Below, one piece after another: positions 1 through 8,867 of a stretch of DNA of 52,671 nucleotides (its first letter is position 1; every line of letters begins with the position of its first letter). Source of the stretch: Actinomycetes bacterium. Lineage in GTDB: Bacteria; Actinomycetota; Thermoleophilia; BMS3ABIN01. The stretch spans positions 1 to 52,671 of the forward strand of contig JAJYIM010000008.1 in the NCBI GenBank assembly GCA_021790115.1. The letters run 5' to 3'. Position numbers and translations under genes: made by a program. The notes beneath the pieces were generated by a model that saw nothing but the letters and a program-made list of their open reading frames with translations, had not been told where the DNA came from and did no database searches.

Positions 1-821
1 GCCCGGGAGATCGCCCCGGTCCGCATGTCTTTGACAAAGACATCGGCTTGACTGTTGGTGTCGCCCGGCACCAGGTTAGAGGCGGCCGAATAAAAAGCAA
101 CGTAGCGGCCGCCGGAAGAGATAGAGGGGTTATAACTGTACGAGTTGCCCTGGTTGCCTGATGCATCGGTGGACGCCCGGGAGATGGCGCCGGTCCATGT
201 GTCCTTGACAAAAATATCGCGTGTGTTATTCGTATCGCCCGGCACCAGGTTGGATGCGTATGAATAAAAGGCCACGTAACGCCCGTCGGAGGAGATGGAA
301 GGATTTGAGCTGCTGGCATTGCCTGTGTTTCCGGATACATTGGCGGAGACTCGAGAGATAGCCCCCGTATGCATATCTTTGACGTAAATGTTTGTCGTGT
401 TGCGGTAAACGTTGCCCGGCGCTAAATTGGAAGCCATTGAAGTAAAAGCCACATAGCGGCCGTCGGCAGAAATGGAGGCATTTGAGCTGTTGCCGTTCGC
501 CTGGTTGCCTGATGCGTCGGTGGACGCCCGGGAGATCGCCCCGGTCCGCATGTCTTTTACGAAGACGTCGCTGACCCCGTTGGTATCGCCATAAACAAGG
601 TTGGAGGCGTTTGAATCAAAAGCGACGTAACGGCCGTCCGCCGAGACAGAGGCATTTTGGCTGCCTGCGTTTCCCTGGTTGCCGGCGGAGTCTGTGGAAG
701 CCCTCGTAATAACGCCGGATCCACTGGCAGCAGCAACAAGAAATACCGCAAGCACAACAGCAGGAATCGCCAGCACAATTAAACGAAAGCGCTTCTTTGA
801 AGGATGCAGCTTATGTTTCAC
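1..821 (-). CDS. Secreted PD40/TolB-like beta-propeller repeat protein (3' end outside window)
   Basis: The minus-strand frame encodes tandem units of about 58 residues with the recurring pieces SxSADGRYVAF, SNLVPGDTN, DVFVKDMRTGAISR and STDASGNQGN. This is the pattern of WD40-like/PD40 beta-propeller blades as in TolB. Nearly five units are visible and the protein runs off the left edge. No ATG is available upstream. The GTG at 821 gives a basic stretch (KHKLHPSKKRFR) followed by a hydrophobic segment (LIVLAIPAVVLAVFLVAA), a convincing signal peptide or anchor, so export is likely. Its ribosome binding site is weak. Enzymatic function is unknown; such propellers usually bind protein or carbohydrate. 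The units are similar at DNA level, pointing to recent tandem duplication. Confidence 0.75.
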   Translation of the reverse strand, partial: MKHKLHPSKKRFRLIVLAIPAVVLAVFLVAAASGSGVITRASTDSAGNQGNAGSQNASVSADGRYVAFDSNASNLVYGDTNGVSDVFVKDMRTGAISRASTDASGNQANGNSSNASISADGRYVAFTSMASNLAPGNVYRNTTNIYVKDMHTGAISRVSANVSGNTGNASSSNPSISSDGRYVAFYSYASNLVPGDTNNTRDIFVKDTWTGAISRASTDASGNQGNSYSYNPSISSGGRYVAFYSAASNLVPGDTNSQADVFVKDMRTGAISR

Positions 822-1173
822 AAAAGCCGTGCCCGTGACTACACGCTTTCTGTTAATGTTAGCCCCGATAATTAATTTCCAGCGAGGCCCCTCGTTGATT
901 GCCTCAGGATCTGAATGCCTGCGCCTTTCGCACGCGCAGAGATTCTCACTTGTATGGTTCTTTTTTAGCAATCAACAAAAACGCAAAAAAATTCTATTCC
1001 ATCCGGGGGCATATGTCAAACTTAAGCAGTAATATATTAATTTCCAATCACGCACAAATATCAATGGGGAAAATGGGAAATTCTGGCGCAATGCTGTGCT
1101 GGAAAGAGTCCTGCTCCAGAAAGAGCCGTATCCTAGTAGTTTATCCTAGTAGTTTGCCGGCGTGACCGGCCGG

Positions 1174-1203
1174 TTTTAAGCCCTCTGGGGTATGTGTTAT
1201 AAT
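1174..1203 (+). promoter_or_regulatory. Extended -10 promoter for the clpC leader
   Basis: TGTTATAAT at 1195-1203 is an exact extended -10 element (TG, one base, TATAAT). The upstream -35 region (TTTTAA near 1174-1179) is a poor match, as is common for extended -10 promoters. It points toward clpC, about 460 bases downstream. Confidence 0.5.
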
Positions 1204-1268
1204 AAACTAGCCAACCGGGGGAGAAAGGCTTGGTAACAACAATTTAATGCAATCCGTAGACCCTTCCA

Positions 1269-1297
1269 GCCGGCATCGTGGTGCCGGCAGTCTTTTT
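1269..1297 (+). terminator. Early intrinsic terminator or attenuator in the clpC leader
   Basis: GCCGGCA (1269-1275) pairs with TGCCGGC (1282-1288) around a six-base loop, followed by AGTCTTTTT. It lies only about 80 bases after the start site predicted from the 1195-1203 promoter. It could therefore end a short RNA or act as an attenuator for clpC. Confidence 0.55.
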
Positions 1298-1674
1298 CCT
1301 CTGCGGTAGATCATCCATTCTGCCGGGCGGTTGCTTATTATTAGGGGCAGGCCTTTTTCCCGAGCAATTTATGCGGTAAAACAACAGAAAAAAGGGGAAC
1401 AAGCTCAAGCCAAAGTCGCGCCGGGCCGATTGCCCTTTTAAAGGAAAGCGCGGGCGGCCGGCGAAATACACCAAGCCCGCTGGGACGGCTTAATTGGCCG
1501 CTTGTTTCCAGGGGGCATGCTTTTAGGGCAGCTAAGGGGTTTCCGGGCGCCAGGGCCTGGCGGCGCCGGCAAGCTCCACCGCCGGGTCAACGGACTGTTT
1601 TAAGCCAGGGCGGTCTGGGAACAACTAGAAAGCGCGTTCGCCGGAGCTGGTCCCTCAAGAAAAGGTGATGCACC

Positions 1675-4185
1675 ATGTTTGAACGATTCACCGAAAGGGC
1701 TCGTCAGGTAGTAGTTCTGGCGCAGGAAGAAGCCAGAGTGCTCAAACACAATTATATTGGCACCGAGCACCTGCTTTTGGGCTTACTCAGGGAAGAGGAA
1801 GGTATAGCGGCGCAGGTCCTGAACGCCCTGGAGGTCACTCTCGAAGAGGTGCGGATTCAGGTGGCCCAGATCGTGGGCACGGGCGATGAGGCCGCTGCCG
1901 GCCAGATCCCGTTTACGCCACGGGCAAAAAAGGTGCTCGAGCTGGCGCTCAGGGAGGCGCTGTCGCTGGGCCACAATTACATTGGCACCGAGCACATCCT
2001 GCTTGGCCTGATCAAGGAAAATGAGGGAGTGGCGGCGCGCATCCTGCTTGAGTTCGACGCCGATTCGGAAAAAATCCGCAACGAGATTATGCGTAAGCTG
2101 ACGGGCTCTGCCCGGCGCACGCCGGTGCCCCAGAGCGAGCAGAAGAAGCGCGTGAAATTGCTGGACCAGTTTGGCCGCAACCTGACCGGGCTGGCCGCCG
2201 ACGGCAAGCTTGACCCCGTGGTTGGGCGCGAGACCGAGATCGAGCGCGTGATGCAGATCCTCTCCCGCCGCACTAAAAACAACCCGGTGCTGATCGGTGA
2301 GCCCGGCGTGGGCAAAACCGCCGTGGTCGAGGGCCTGGCGCAGCGGATTTCACACAATGACGTGCCCGAACTGCTGAAGGGCAAGCAGATTTACACTCTT
2401 GATCTGGCCGCCCTGGTGGCGGGCTCCAAGTACCGGGGCGAGTTCGAGGAGCGCCTGAAAAAGGTGATGAAAGAGATTTATGAGCACGGCGAAATTATTC
2501 TCTTTGTTGATGAGTTGCACAATCTTGTTGGCGCCGGCGCCGCGGAAGGAGCCATTGACGCCGCCAGCATCCTGAAGCCGGCATTGGCCCGCGGCGAGCT
2601 CCAGACAATCGGTGCTACCACAATTGAGGAATATCGCAAGTATGTGGAGAAAGACGCCGCTCTGGAGCGCCGCTTCCAGCAAATCCGGGTGGAAGAGCCC
2701 AGCGAGGAGGAGACGGTTGAGGTTCTGCGGGGCCTGCGCGACCGCTATGAAGCGCACCACCGCGTCAAGATCACCGACGAGGCCTTGCGCGCCGCCGCGC
2801 GCCTGTCGGCGCGCTACATCTCGGACAGGTTTCTGCCGGACAAAGCCATCGACGTCATTGACGAGGCTGCTTCGCGGATGCGCATCAAGACGATGACGGC
2901 CCCGCCGCAGTACCGCGAGCTGGAGTCAGAAATCGAGACCGTCCGCAAGGAAAAAGAAGCCGCCATCGAGGCGCAGGAGTTCGAGAAGGCTGCCAACCTT
3001 CGCGACAAGGAGCGCAAGCTTACCAACAAGAAGCGCGATCTGGCGGAGCAATGGAAAAATGACGAGGGCCGCGAAGTTGTCGCCATTGGCGAGGAAGAGA
3101 TAGCCGACATCGTTTCCATGTGGACCGGCATCCCCGTGTTTAAGCTTACCGAAGGCGAGTCGCAGAAGCTGCTGCGCATGGAGGAAGAGTTGCACAGGCG
3201 CGTTGTCGGCCAGGATCCGGCCGTGGAGGCCGTATCCCGCGCCATCCGCCGGGCGCGCGCCGGCATCAAGGACCCGCGCCGGCCGGCAGGCTCATTCATC
3301 TTTCTGGGCCCGTCCGGCGTCGGCAAGACCGAGTTGGCGCGGACGCTGGCCGAATTCCTGTTTGGCGATGAGGACGCCCTGCTTCAGGTTGATATGTCTG
3401 AATATATGGAAAAGCACGCCGTCTCGCGCCTGGTTGGCTCGCCGCCCGGCTATGTTGGCTACGAGGAAGGCGGCCAACTGTCCGAGGCCGTCCGGCGCAA
3501 GCCGTATTCAGTCGTGCTGCTTGACGAGATCGAAAAGGCGCATCCGGACGTCTTTAACATCCTCCTGCAAATTCTGGAGGACGGCCGCCTCACCGACGCC
3601 CAGGGCCGCACTGTTGACTTTCGTAACACAATTGTTATAATGACTTCCAATATCGGCGCCAAGACCATCTCTAAGGGCGTCCCGCTCGGCTTTAGCCGGG
3701 AAGAAGAAGCGGGCATGTCGCATGAGGAGATGAAATCGCGCATCACCGGCGAGCTGAAGAAAATCTTCCGGCCCGAGTTCCTGAACCGCGTCGATGAAGT
3801 TATTGTTTTCCATAAGCTGAGCCGCGAGGACATCAAGGCGATCGTAGACCTTATGATCGAGAGGGTTGGCGAGCAGATGCAGGAGCGGGAGGTGGCCATC
3901 AGGCTTTCCGACGCCGCCAAGGAGCTGCTCACCGACAAGGGATATGATCCCACGCTGGGCGCCAGGCCGCTCCGGCGGGCCATTCAGCAGTATGTGGAAG
4001 ACCTGCTTGCCGATGAGGTGCTGGCCGGAGCCGTGCCGGAAGGCTCGACGGTGCTGGTCGACCGCAAAAACGACAACACATTCCTGAAGTTGATGCCAAA
4101 GGAGCGCAAGCCCAAGAAAGACCTGATCCATGCCGCCAGCGACAGGCCTGAAGGTCCGCGACCGGCCGATGGTGAAGGTTCATAG
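1675..4185 (+). CDS. clpC: ATP-dependent Clp protease ATP-binding subunit ClpC
   Basis: AAA+ unfoldase that feeds misfolded proteins to ClpP in the cytoplasm. At 836 aa it is of usual ClpC length. It begins with the standard [10 protein letters not shown]. Two N-domain repeats follow ([14 protein letters not shown] near 25 and [14 protein letters not shown] near 100). AAA1 has Walker A GEPGVGKT near 208 and Walker B VDELHNL near 278. A UVR-type coiled middle region ([13 protein letters not shown]) lies near 430. AAA2 has GPSGVGKT near 544 and [11 protein letters not shown] near 613. The ClpP-docking loop PLGFS is near 671. The ATG follows a weak AAAGGTGATG site. ctsR, mcsA and mcsB, the usual upstream partners in Firmicutes, are absent. 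The 3' end overlaps the start of radA. Confidence 0.97.
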   Translation: MFERFTERARQVVVLAQEEARVLKHNYIGTEHLLLGLLREEEGIAAQVLNALEVTLEEVRIQVAQIVGTGDEAAAGQIPFTPRAKKVLELALREALSLGHNYIGTEHILLGLIKENEGVAARILLEFDADSEKIRNEIMRKLTGSARRTPVPQSEQKKRVKLLDQFGRNLTGLAADGKLDPVVGRETEIERVMQILSRRTKNNPVLIGEPGVGKTAVVEGLAQRISHNDVPELLKGKQIYTLDLAALVAGSKYRGEFEERLKKVMKEIYEHGEIILFVDELHNLVGAGAAEGAIDAASILKPALARGELQTIGATTIEEYRKYVEKDAALERRFQQIRVEEPSEEETVEVLRGLRDRYEAHHRVKITDEALRAAARLSARYISDRFLPDKAIDVIDEAASRMRIKTMTAPPQYRELESEIETVRKEKEAAIEAQEFEKAANLRDKERKLTNKKRDLAEQWKNDEGREVVAIGEEEIADIVSMWTGIPVFKLTEGESQKLLRMEEELHRRVVGQDPAVEAVSRAIRRARAGIKDPRRPAGSFIFLGPSGVGKTELARTLAEFLFGDEDALLQVDMSEYMEKHAVSRLVGSPPGYVGYEEGGQLSEAVRRKPYSVVLLDEIEKAHPDVFNILLQILEDGRLTDAQGRTVDFRNTIVIMTSNIGAKTISKGVPLGFSREEEAGMSHEEMKSRITGELKKIFRPEFLNRVDEVIVFHKLSREDIKAIVDLMIERVGEQMQEREVAIRLSDAAKELLTDKGYDPTLGARPLRRAIQQYVEDLLADEVLAGAVPEGSTVLVDRKNDNTFLKLMPKERKPKKDLIHAASDRPEGPRPADGEGS

Positions 4186-5521
4186 CCTTTTTGTCTGCGG
4201 CCAGTGCGGCCAGGAAGCGCACAAGTGGCTGGGACGCTGTCCCGGCTGCGGCGCCTGGAACAGCTTCAATGAAGAACGGTTTGAGGGCCGCGCACCCGGC
4301 CAGGATAAAAAGCTGGCTGCCGTGCCCCGGCGGCTGGGCGACATTGAAATACAGGCAGTGGCGCGCATCCAGACGCGCGTTTCGGAGCTGGACCGGGTTC
4401 TGGGCGGTGGCATTGTTCCCGGCTCCCTGGTGCTGGTGGGTGGAGAGCCCGGCATCGGCAAAAGCACGCTTCTTTTGCAGGTGCTGGCCAATCTTTGCCG
4501 GGAGCACGGCGTTCTGCTTGTCTCCGGCGAGGAATCGGCGGCGCAGGTCAAGCTGCGGGCGGACCGCCTGCTGCAGGATGTGGCAGCCGTTGAAGTCCTG
4601 GCTGAAACCGATGTGGACGCGGTGCTGGCGGCAGTTAAAAAGGCGCAGCCGGAGATTGTTGTCGTTGACTCGGTGCAGACCTTGTACAGCAATGACCTGA
4701 GCGCTGTGCCGGGGTCGGTCAGCCAGGTGCGCGAGGCTGCCGGTCGGTTCATGCGGCTGGCAAAAGAAGAGGATATCTCCGTCTTTTTGGTGGGCCACGT
4801 GACCAAGGAAGGCATCCTCGCCGGGCCGCGGGTGTTGGAGCACATGGTTGATACTGTGCTTCAGTTCGAAGGAGACCGGAATCTGACTTACAGGGTTTTA
4901 CGGTCGGTCAAAAACAGGTTTGGCTCAACCAACGAAATCGGCGTCTTTGAGATGAAAGAGACAGGCCTGGAAACGGTTGATGATCCGTCCGCCCTGTTTC
5001 TGGAAGAAGGAGAAAGAAGCTGCGGCTCGGCAATTTTGGCGGCCCTGGAAGGAAGCCGGGCGCTGCTGATCGAGGTGCAGGCCCTTGTTGCCGGCAGCGG
5101 GCTGGTTTATCCCAAGCTGGTGGGAACGGGCATTGACAGGGGCAGGCTGGCAATGATTGTTGCGGTGCTGGGGCGGCGGGCGGGCCTGAATCTGTCCGGC
5201 AGCGACGTGTTTGTCAACGTGGCCGGGGGGATGCGAGTAGAGGAGCCGGCGGCGGATTTGGCCGTGGCGCTGGCGATTGCTTCGGCTCATCGTGATGCGC
5301 CCCTGGCTGGGAAAACCGCCTGTTTTGGCGAACTCAGTTTGACAGGTGAGCTCAGGTTTTCCATGGGCGCCGAGCGGCGACTTGATGAGGCCGCCAAGAT
5401 GGGCGTTGGTGCGGTGATTATGCCTGCCAAGAATGCAGGCGCTTTGCGGCAGGGCTACAGGCCGGTCAAGCTGCTGGAGGCAGGAAACATCTCCGCAGCA
5501 TTGGCGCAGGCGTTTTCATAG
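4169..5521 (+). CDS. radA: DNA repair protein RadA
   Basis: Branch-migration helicase of homologous recombination (also called Sms). Visible are an N-terminal C4 zinc finger (CGQCG then CPGCG), a RecA-like ATPase with Walker A GGEPGIGKST near residue 91, the RadA-specific KNRFGS motif near 248, and a C-terminal Lon-like fold (GGMRVEEPAADLAVALAIAS). The chosen ATG at 4169 gives the usual short lead-in before the zinc finger and overlaps the clpC 3' end by 17 bases. An ATG at 4130 would add 13 residues; neither has a strong ribosome site. It is co-transcribed with clpC and disA, a known conserved neighbourhood. Confidence 0.94.
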   Translation: MVKVHSLFVCGQCGQEAHKWLGRCPGCGAWNSFNEERFEGRAPGQDKKLAAVPRRLGDIEIQAVARIQTRVSELDRVLGGGIVPGSLVLVGGEPGIGKSTLLLQVLANLCREHGVLLVSGEESAAQVKLRADRLLQDVAAVEVLAETDVDAVLAAVKKAQPEIVVVDSVQTLYSNDLSAVPGSVSQVREAAGRFMRLAKEEDISVFLVGHVTKEGILAGPRVLEHMVDTVLQFEGDRNLTYRVLRSVKNRFGSTNEIGVFEMKETGLETVDDPSALFLEEGERSCGSAILAALEGSRALLIEVQALVAGSGLVYPKLVGTGIDRGRLAMIVAVLGRRAGLNLSGSDVFVNVAGGMRVEEPAADLAVALAIASAHRDAPLAGKTACFGELSLTGELRFSMGAERRLDEAAKMGVGAVIMPAKNAGALRQGYRPVKLLEAGNISAALAQAFS

Positions 5522-5598
5522 CCTGCGGCGCAAAGCTTTTCCGTGCCGGAGCCGGGCGGACGCCGGGGTGATGGATTTAATCAAGACAAGGGAGACTC

Positions 5599-6693
5599 AT
5601 GGTTGAGGCGAGAGGCGAGTCGAGGCTTGACGGCAGGCTTGTTGACGCCCTGCACAAGGTGTCGCCGGGCACGCCGCTGAGGGACGCGATGGACAACATT
5701 ATCCGCGCCAAAACCGGCTCCCTCATCATTTTAGGCGACGAAAAGAAAATTTCTTTCCTGTTTTCGGGCGGCATCAGGCTGGAGACGGATTTTACGCCCA
5801 ACATGGTGTATGAGCTGGCCAAGATGGACGGAGCCATCATCCTCAATAAAAATGCCAGCCGCATCTACCGGGCCAATGTGCAGCTGATGCCCGATCCGAA
5901 GATTGAGTCCCGGGAGACAGGCACGCGGCACCGGACTGCCGAGCGCGTCGCCAAGCAGACCAAGGCGCTGGCGGTGTCGATATCACAGGCCAGGGATTTG
6001 GTCAGCATCTATATCGATGACAAGAAGTATGTCCTCAAGGACATCAGGGTTTTGCTGGCCAAGGCGGACCAGGCGCTGCAAACGCTGGAGAAGTACCGCT
6101 CCCGCTTTGACCAGGTGGCGGACAACCTGACGGCGCTTGAATTCGAGGACGCGGTCACGCTGCATGAAGTGATTGGGGCGCTGCAACGGGCGGAAATGGT
6201 TGCCAGGGTCGCCGGAGAAATAGAAAGGTACCTGATCGAGCTGGGAACGGAGGGGCGTTTGATTTCAATGCAACTGGAAGAGCTGATGACGGGTGTATCA
6301 GGGGACCGGGACGCCCTGATCAGGGATTATTCAAGCTCGCGGATGGTGAATCCGGCTCAGGTCGAAGGCCGGGTATGCATGCTGACGGCTGATGAGCTGT
6401 TTGAAGTTGACATTATCTCGAAGATATTAGGTTACCGGAAGAAGAAGGCCAAGCCCGCAGACATCAGGCTCTCGCCGCGGGGATACCGCATCCTGGCCAA
6501 GCTGCCGCGGCTGCCGGCTCCGGTGGTGGGCAATATTGTGGCCCGTTATGGCCATTTAAAGTCCCTGTTGATGGCTGATGAAGATGATTTGGTCGAGGTG
6601 GAAGGAGTCGGCAGGGTGCGCGCCCGCGAGATTGTCGAGGGGCTGGCTCAGTTGCGAGAGCTTGCCCTGGCGGAGAAATACAGTTTCCGTTAG
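5599..6693 (+). CDS. disA: DNA integrity scanning protein DisA, diadenylate cyclase
   Basis: Condenses two ATP to c-di-AMP and monitors DNA branch structures. The N-terminal DAC domain carries both signature motifs: DGA (KMDGAIIL, near residue 77) and RHRTAE (near 112). A helical linker follows, and then a C-terminal helix-hairpin-helix DNA-binding domain (VEVEGVGRVRAREIVEG). The length of 364 aa is normal. The ATG is preceded by GGGAG about six bases upstream. The position directly after radA is conserved and fits their functional interaction, since RadA is reported to inhibit DisA in Bacillus. Confidence 0.96.
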   Translation: MVEARGESRLDGRLVDALHKVSPGTPLRDAMDNIIRAKTGSLIILGDEKKISFLFSGGIRLETDFTPNMVYELAKMDGAIILNKNASRIYRANVQLMPDPKIESRETGTRHRTAERVAKQTKALAVSISQARDLVSIYIDDKKYVLKDIRVLLAKADQALQTLEKYRSRFDQVADNLTALEFEDAVTLHEVIGALQRAEMVARVAGEIERYLIELGTEGRLISMQLEELMTGVSGDRDALIRDYSSSRMVNPAQVEGRVCMLTADELFEVDIISKILGYRKKKAKPADIRLSPRGYRILAKLPRLPAPVVGNIVARYGHLKSLLMADEDDLVEVEGVGRVRAREIVEGLAQLRELALAEKYSFR

Positions 6694-6848
6694 GGCGGGG
6701 CTCCCGGCGTTTGATGCGCCGGCCTCAACTTGCGGCCATTGACTTGCGCCGCACGGAAGTTTTCAGGGCCTGCGCCGGAGCAGGCCTGAACTTGGTTGTT
6801 TTGCCGGTTGTTACGCTATCAAGGTTTGCAATGAGAGGAGGCGAAACA

Positions 6849-7370
6849 TTGGGGTACGAAGTTGGCGACAAAGTGGTTTATCCTCACCACGGCGCTGGCA
6901 CCATAGTCAAAAAGGAAAAGCGCGAGATTCTGGGCAAAAGGCGCGAGTACCTGACCATCCAAATTTTACATAATGACATGACTGTGATGGTGCCCGTTGA
7001 CAGCGCCGACAAGGCGGGCCTGCGGAAGGTGATCGCCACCCGCGACGTTAACGAAGTGCTTGCTGTTTTGCGCCAGGACGAGACAAAAATGCCCAAGAAC
7101 TGGAACCGGCGCTTCAAGCACAACCGCGAGAAGATCAAGACTGGTGACATCTTTGAGCTGGCGGAGGTTGTGCGCAACCTTTCCATCCGGGAGACTGAGA
7201 AAGGGCTGTCCACCGGCGAAAAACAGATGTTTAACCGCGCCAAGAAAATTCTCGCCAGCGAACTTATGTACGCCAAGGGCATGGACGAGGATGAAGCCGA
7301 TCCGTTTCTGGACGGGGTCCTGAAAGAGCTGGGTCCGGCTGCCGCCGGGCGGAAGCTGGACGATGAGTAA
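6849..7370 (+). CDS. carD: CarD/CdnL-type RNA polymerase-interacting regulator
   Basis: CarD family factor that binds RNA polymerase beta and stabilises open complexes at housekeeping promoters. The RID/Tudor-like N-terminus YEVGDKVVYPHHGAGTI is diagnostic, followed by an all-helical C-terminal domain (LSTGEKQMFNRAKKILASEL). The start is the TTG at 6849, six bases after AGAGGAGG. An upstream ATG at 6711 would add 46 residues that do not resemble the family. The resulting 173 aa match known CarD lengths. The position between disA and ispD is commonly conserved. A 7-bp repeat array begins ten bases after the stop. Confidence 0.93.
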   Translation: MGYEVGDKVVYPHHGAGTIVKKEKREILGKRREYLTIQILHNDMTVMVPVDSADKAGLRKVIATRDVNEVLAVLRQDETKMPKNWNRRFKHNREKIKTGDIFELAEVVRNLSIRETEKGLSTGEKQMFNRAKKILASELMYAKGMDEDEADPFLDGVLKELGPAAAGRKLDDE

Positions 7371-7380
7371 GCCAGCCTCT

Positions 7381-7418
7381 GGATGCTGGACACTGGATGC
7401 CGGATAAAACCAAACCCA
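7381..7418 (+). repeat. Heptamer array after carD
   Basis: Units GGATGCT, GGACACT, GGATGCC and GGATAAA are followed by ACCAAACCC. The spacing is a strict 7 bp, and the passage from GGAT-type units to an AAACC tail recurs across the window. Confidence 0.7.
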
Positions 7419-7500
7419 TTATTTTTTGTGGCCGCCGCCGGCAGACGCCGGCGGTTTGCTGTAAAGGCAGTTACTGGTTTCGAGTTGATTGCCGCTAGTT

Positions 7501-7543
7501 AAAACCTGCAAAACCCGAAACCCGAAACCCGAAACCTGAAACT
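7501..7543 (+). repeat. Heptamer array abutting the ispD start
   Basis: Units of the CCCGAAA/CCTGAAA type run directly up to the ispD ATG at 7544, taking the place normally held by a Shine-Dalgarno sequence. Confidence 0.75.
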
Positions 7544-8242
7544 ATGTTTTTATCCGTCATCATTGCCGCCGGCGGCGTCGGCGCCAGAATGGAACGGGGC
7601 AGCTCCAAACAGTTGCTGGATCTGGCGGGGAAGCCGGTGCTGGCCCGTTCTGTCGGTATTTTTAATGACCTTCAGGCAGTGCGGGAGATCGTCATCGCTA
7701 TTGATGCTGCTGATGCCGGGCGCTGCCAGGCTGATATTGTGGGAAAGTTTAACTTTGCCAAAGTCGCGGCGGTCATTCCCGGCGGCGCCAGCCGCGCGGC
7801 ATCTGTGCTTAACGCCTTGGCAAAGATCAGTTCTGCCGCCGACACGGTCCTGGTTCACGACGGGGCGCGGCCGCTGTTCCCGGCGGGACTGCTGGAGGCG
7901 GGCCTCCGCGAGCTTGACGATCAGCGCCTGGACGGCGTTGTTTTTGGCGTGCCGGCAACGGATACTGTCAAGAAGGTAGACGCCGGCTTCATGGTGAAAC
8001 GCACCCTCGAGCGCGGCCGGATATGGATGGCGCAGACGCCGCAGTTGTTCAGGCGCCGGGTCCTGGAGAAGGCTTACAGGATGCCGGCGGGCGTTCCGGC
8101 GCAGGCAACCGATGACGCCACGCTGGTGGAGATTGCCGGCGGCAGGCTAAAAATGGTGATGGGAAGTTACGAAAACATCAAGTTGACGACTCCGGTTGAC
8201 TTGACGGTGGCGAAAGCGATTCTCAGGCAAAGAAATATTTAA
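7544..8242 (+). CDS. ispD: 2-C-methyl-D-erythritol 4-phosphate cytidylyltransferase
   Basis: Third step of the MEP isoprenoid pathway: CTP plus MEP give CDP-ME. Family motifs are the CTP loop AAGGVGARM near residue 9, GGASRAASV near 82, VHDGARP near 103, TPQLF near 166 and the C-terminal TPVDL. The length of 232 aa is typical. The ATG directly follows a heptamer array (AAACCTGAAACT) and has no recognisable Shine-Dalgarno sequence. It is followed within 15 bases by ispF, the usual pathway partner. Confidence 0.95.
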   Translation: MFLSVIIAAGGVGARMERGSSKQLLDLAGKPVLARSVGIFNDLQAVREIVIAIDAADAGRCQADIVGKFNFAKVAAVIPGGASRAASVLNALAKISSAADTVLVHDGARPLFPAGLLEAGLRELDDQRLDGVVFGVPATDTVKKVDAGFMVKRTLERGRIWMAQTPQLFRRRVLEKAYRMPAGVPAQATDDATLVEIAGGRLKMVMGSYENIKLTTPVDLTVAKAILRQRNI

Positions 8243-8256
8243 AACATGTTTTTCAG

Positions 8257-8754
8257 ATGAGCACAAAAGTCGGCATAGGCGTTGACGCACACCGGTTCAC
8301 GGAAGGCCGGCCGCTGGTTCTGGGGGGGGTTGAAATTGATTATCACCTCGGTTTGGCGGGGCACTCGGACGCCGATGTTTTGTCTCACGCCATCGCCGAT
8401 TCTCTTCTGGGCGCGGCGGGCCTGGAGGATATCGGCCACTACTTTCCTGACTCTGACCCTGCCTTTGCCAACATTTCCAGCCTCGAGATCATCAAGAAAG
8501 CCGCCACGCTCATTGAAACAGCCGGCTGCAAGATTGGCAATATTGACGCCGTCCTGATCGCGGAGGAGCCGTTGCTGGCCCCCTACCGCAGCCGCATCAG
8601 GGAAAGCCTGTCCGGAGCGCTGGCCATGGCGCCGGCCGATATGTCGGTGCGCGCCACTACCTTGGAAAAAATGGGATTCACCGGTCGCGGCGAAGGTATC
8701 GCTGCGATAGCCGTGACTCTGTTAGAATGCCAAAATATTAGGGAATCAGGATAG
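8257..8754 (+). CDS. ispF: 2-C-methyl-D-erythritol 2,4-cyclodiphosphate synthase
   Basis: Cyclises CDP-ME 2-phosphate in the MEP pathway; the active enzyme is a homotrimer with zinc. Seen are the metal-binding DAHRF near residue 10, GHSDADVLSHAIADSLLGA near 36, DIGHYFPDSD near 58, and the CMP-binding TTLEKMGFTGRGEGI near the C-terminus. The length of 165 aa is usual. It lies 14 bases after ispD. A nested hairpin follows the gene at 8790-8828. Confidence 0.96.
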   Translation: MSTKVGIGVDAHRFTEGRPLVLGGVEIDYHLGLAGHSDADVLSHAIADSLLGAAGLEDIGHYFPDSDPAFANISSLEIIKKAATLIETAGCKIGNIDAVLIAEEPLLAPYRSRIRESLSGALAMAPADMSVRATTLEKMGFTGRGEGIAAIAVTLLECQNIRESG

Positions 8755-8789
8755 ATATGTGGCCGGGCGCCCGCCGCACTGCGCCAACA

Positions 8790-8832
8790 GCCGCCGTGAG
8801 AGCCTGCCGGGACAGGCTCAAAGGCGGCATTT
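8790..8832 (+). terminator. Nested hairpin after ispF
   Basis: GCCGCC (8790-8795) pairs with GGCGGC (8823-8828), and inside it GAGCCTG pairs with CAGGCTC. It is followed by ATTTATC, so the T-tract is poor. It may be a weak terminator or processing site between ispF and the ASCH gene. Confidence 0.4.
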
Positions 8833-8867
8833 ATCTGCCGGCAATTAGCTTTGGAGGCTGACGAAAA

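Larger units (their letters stand above)
822..1674. other. Intergenic region upstream of clpC
   Basis: There is no credible gene in these roughly 850 bases; short open frames here lack ribosome sites and recognisable protein features. The region holds an extended -10 promoter near 1195-1203, an early hairpin with a T-run at 1269-1297, and a GC-rich hairpin around 1547-1572 (GCGCCAG...CTGGCGGCGC). I see no CIRCE inverted repeat, HspR (HAIR) box or CtsR heptad repeat, which would be the expected heat-shock operators for clpC. Confidence 0.5.

Noticed and set aside
679-1165. Plus-strand open frames at 679-1032 and 899-1165
   Set aside because: The first overlaps the propeller gene and its signal peptide on the other strand. 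Both lack ribosome sites and family features.
1204-1674. CIRCE, CtsR or HspR operator upstream of clpC
   Set aside because: No matching inverted or direct repeats were found; only isolated half-site-like pieces.
3929-4843. 304-codon minus-strand open frame opposite clpC and radA
   Set aside because: It lies antisense to strongly conserved clpC and radA sequence and has no recognisable protein.
7381-7543. Heptamer arrays considered as a CRISPR array
   Set aside because: Units are 7 bp without spacers of constant length, and no cas genes are present in the window.
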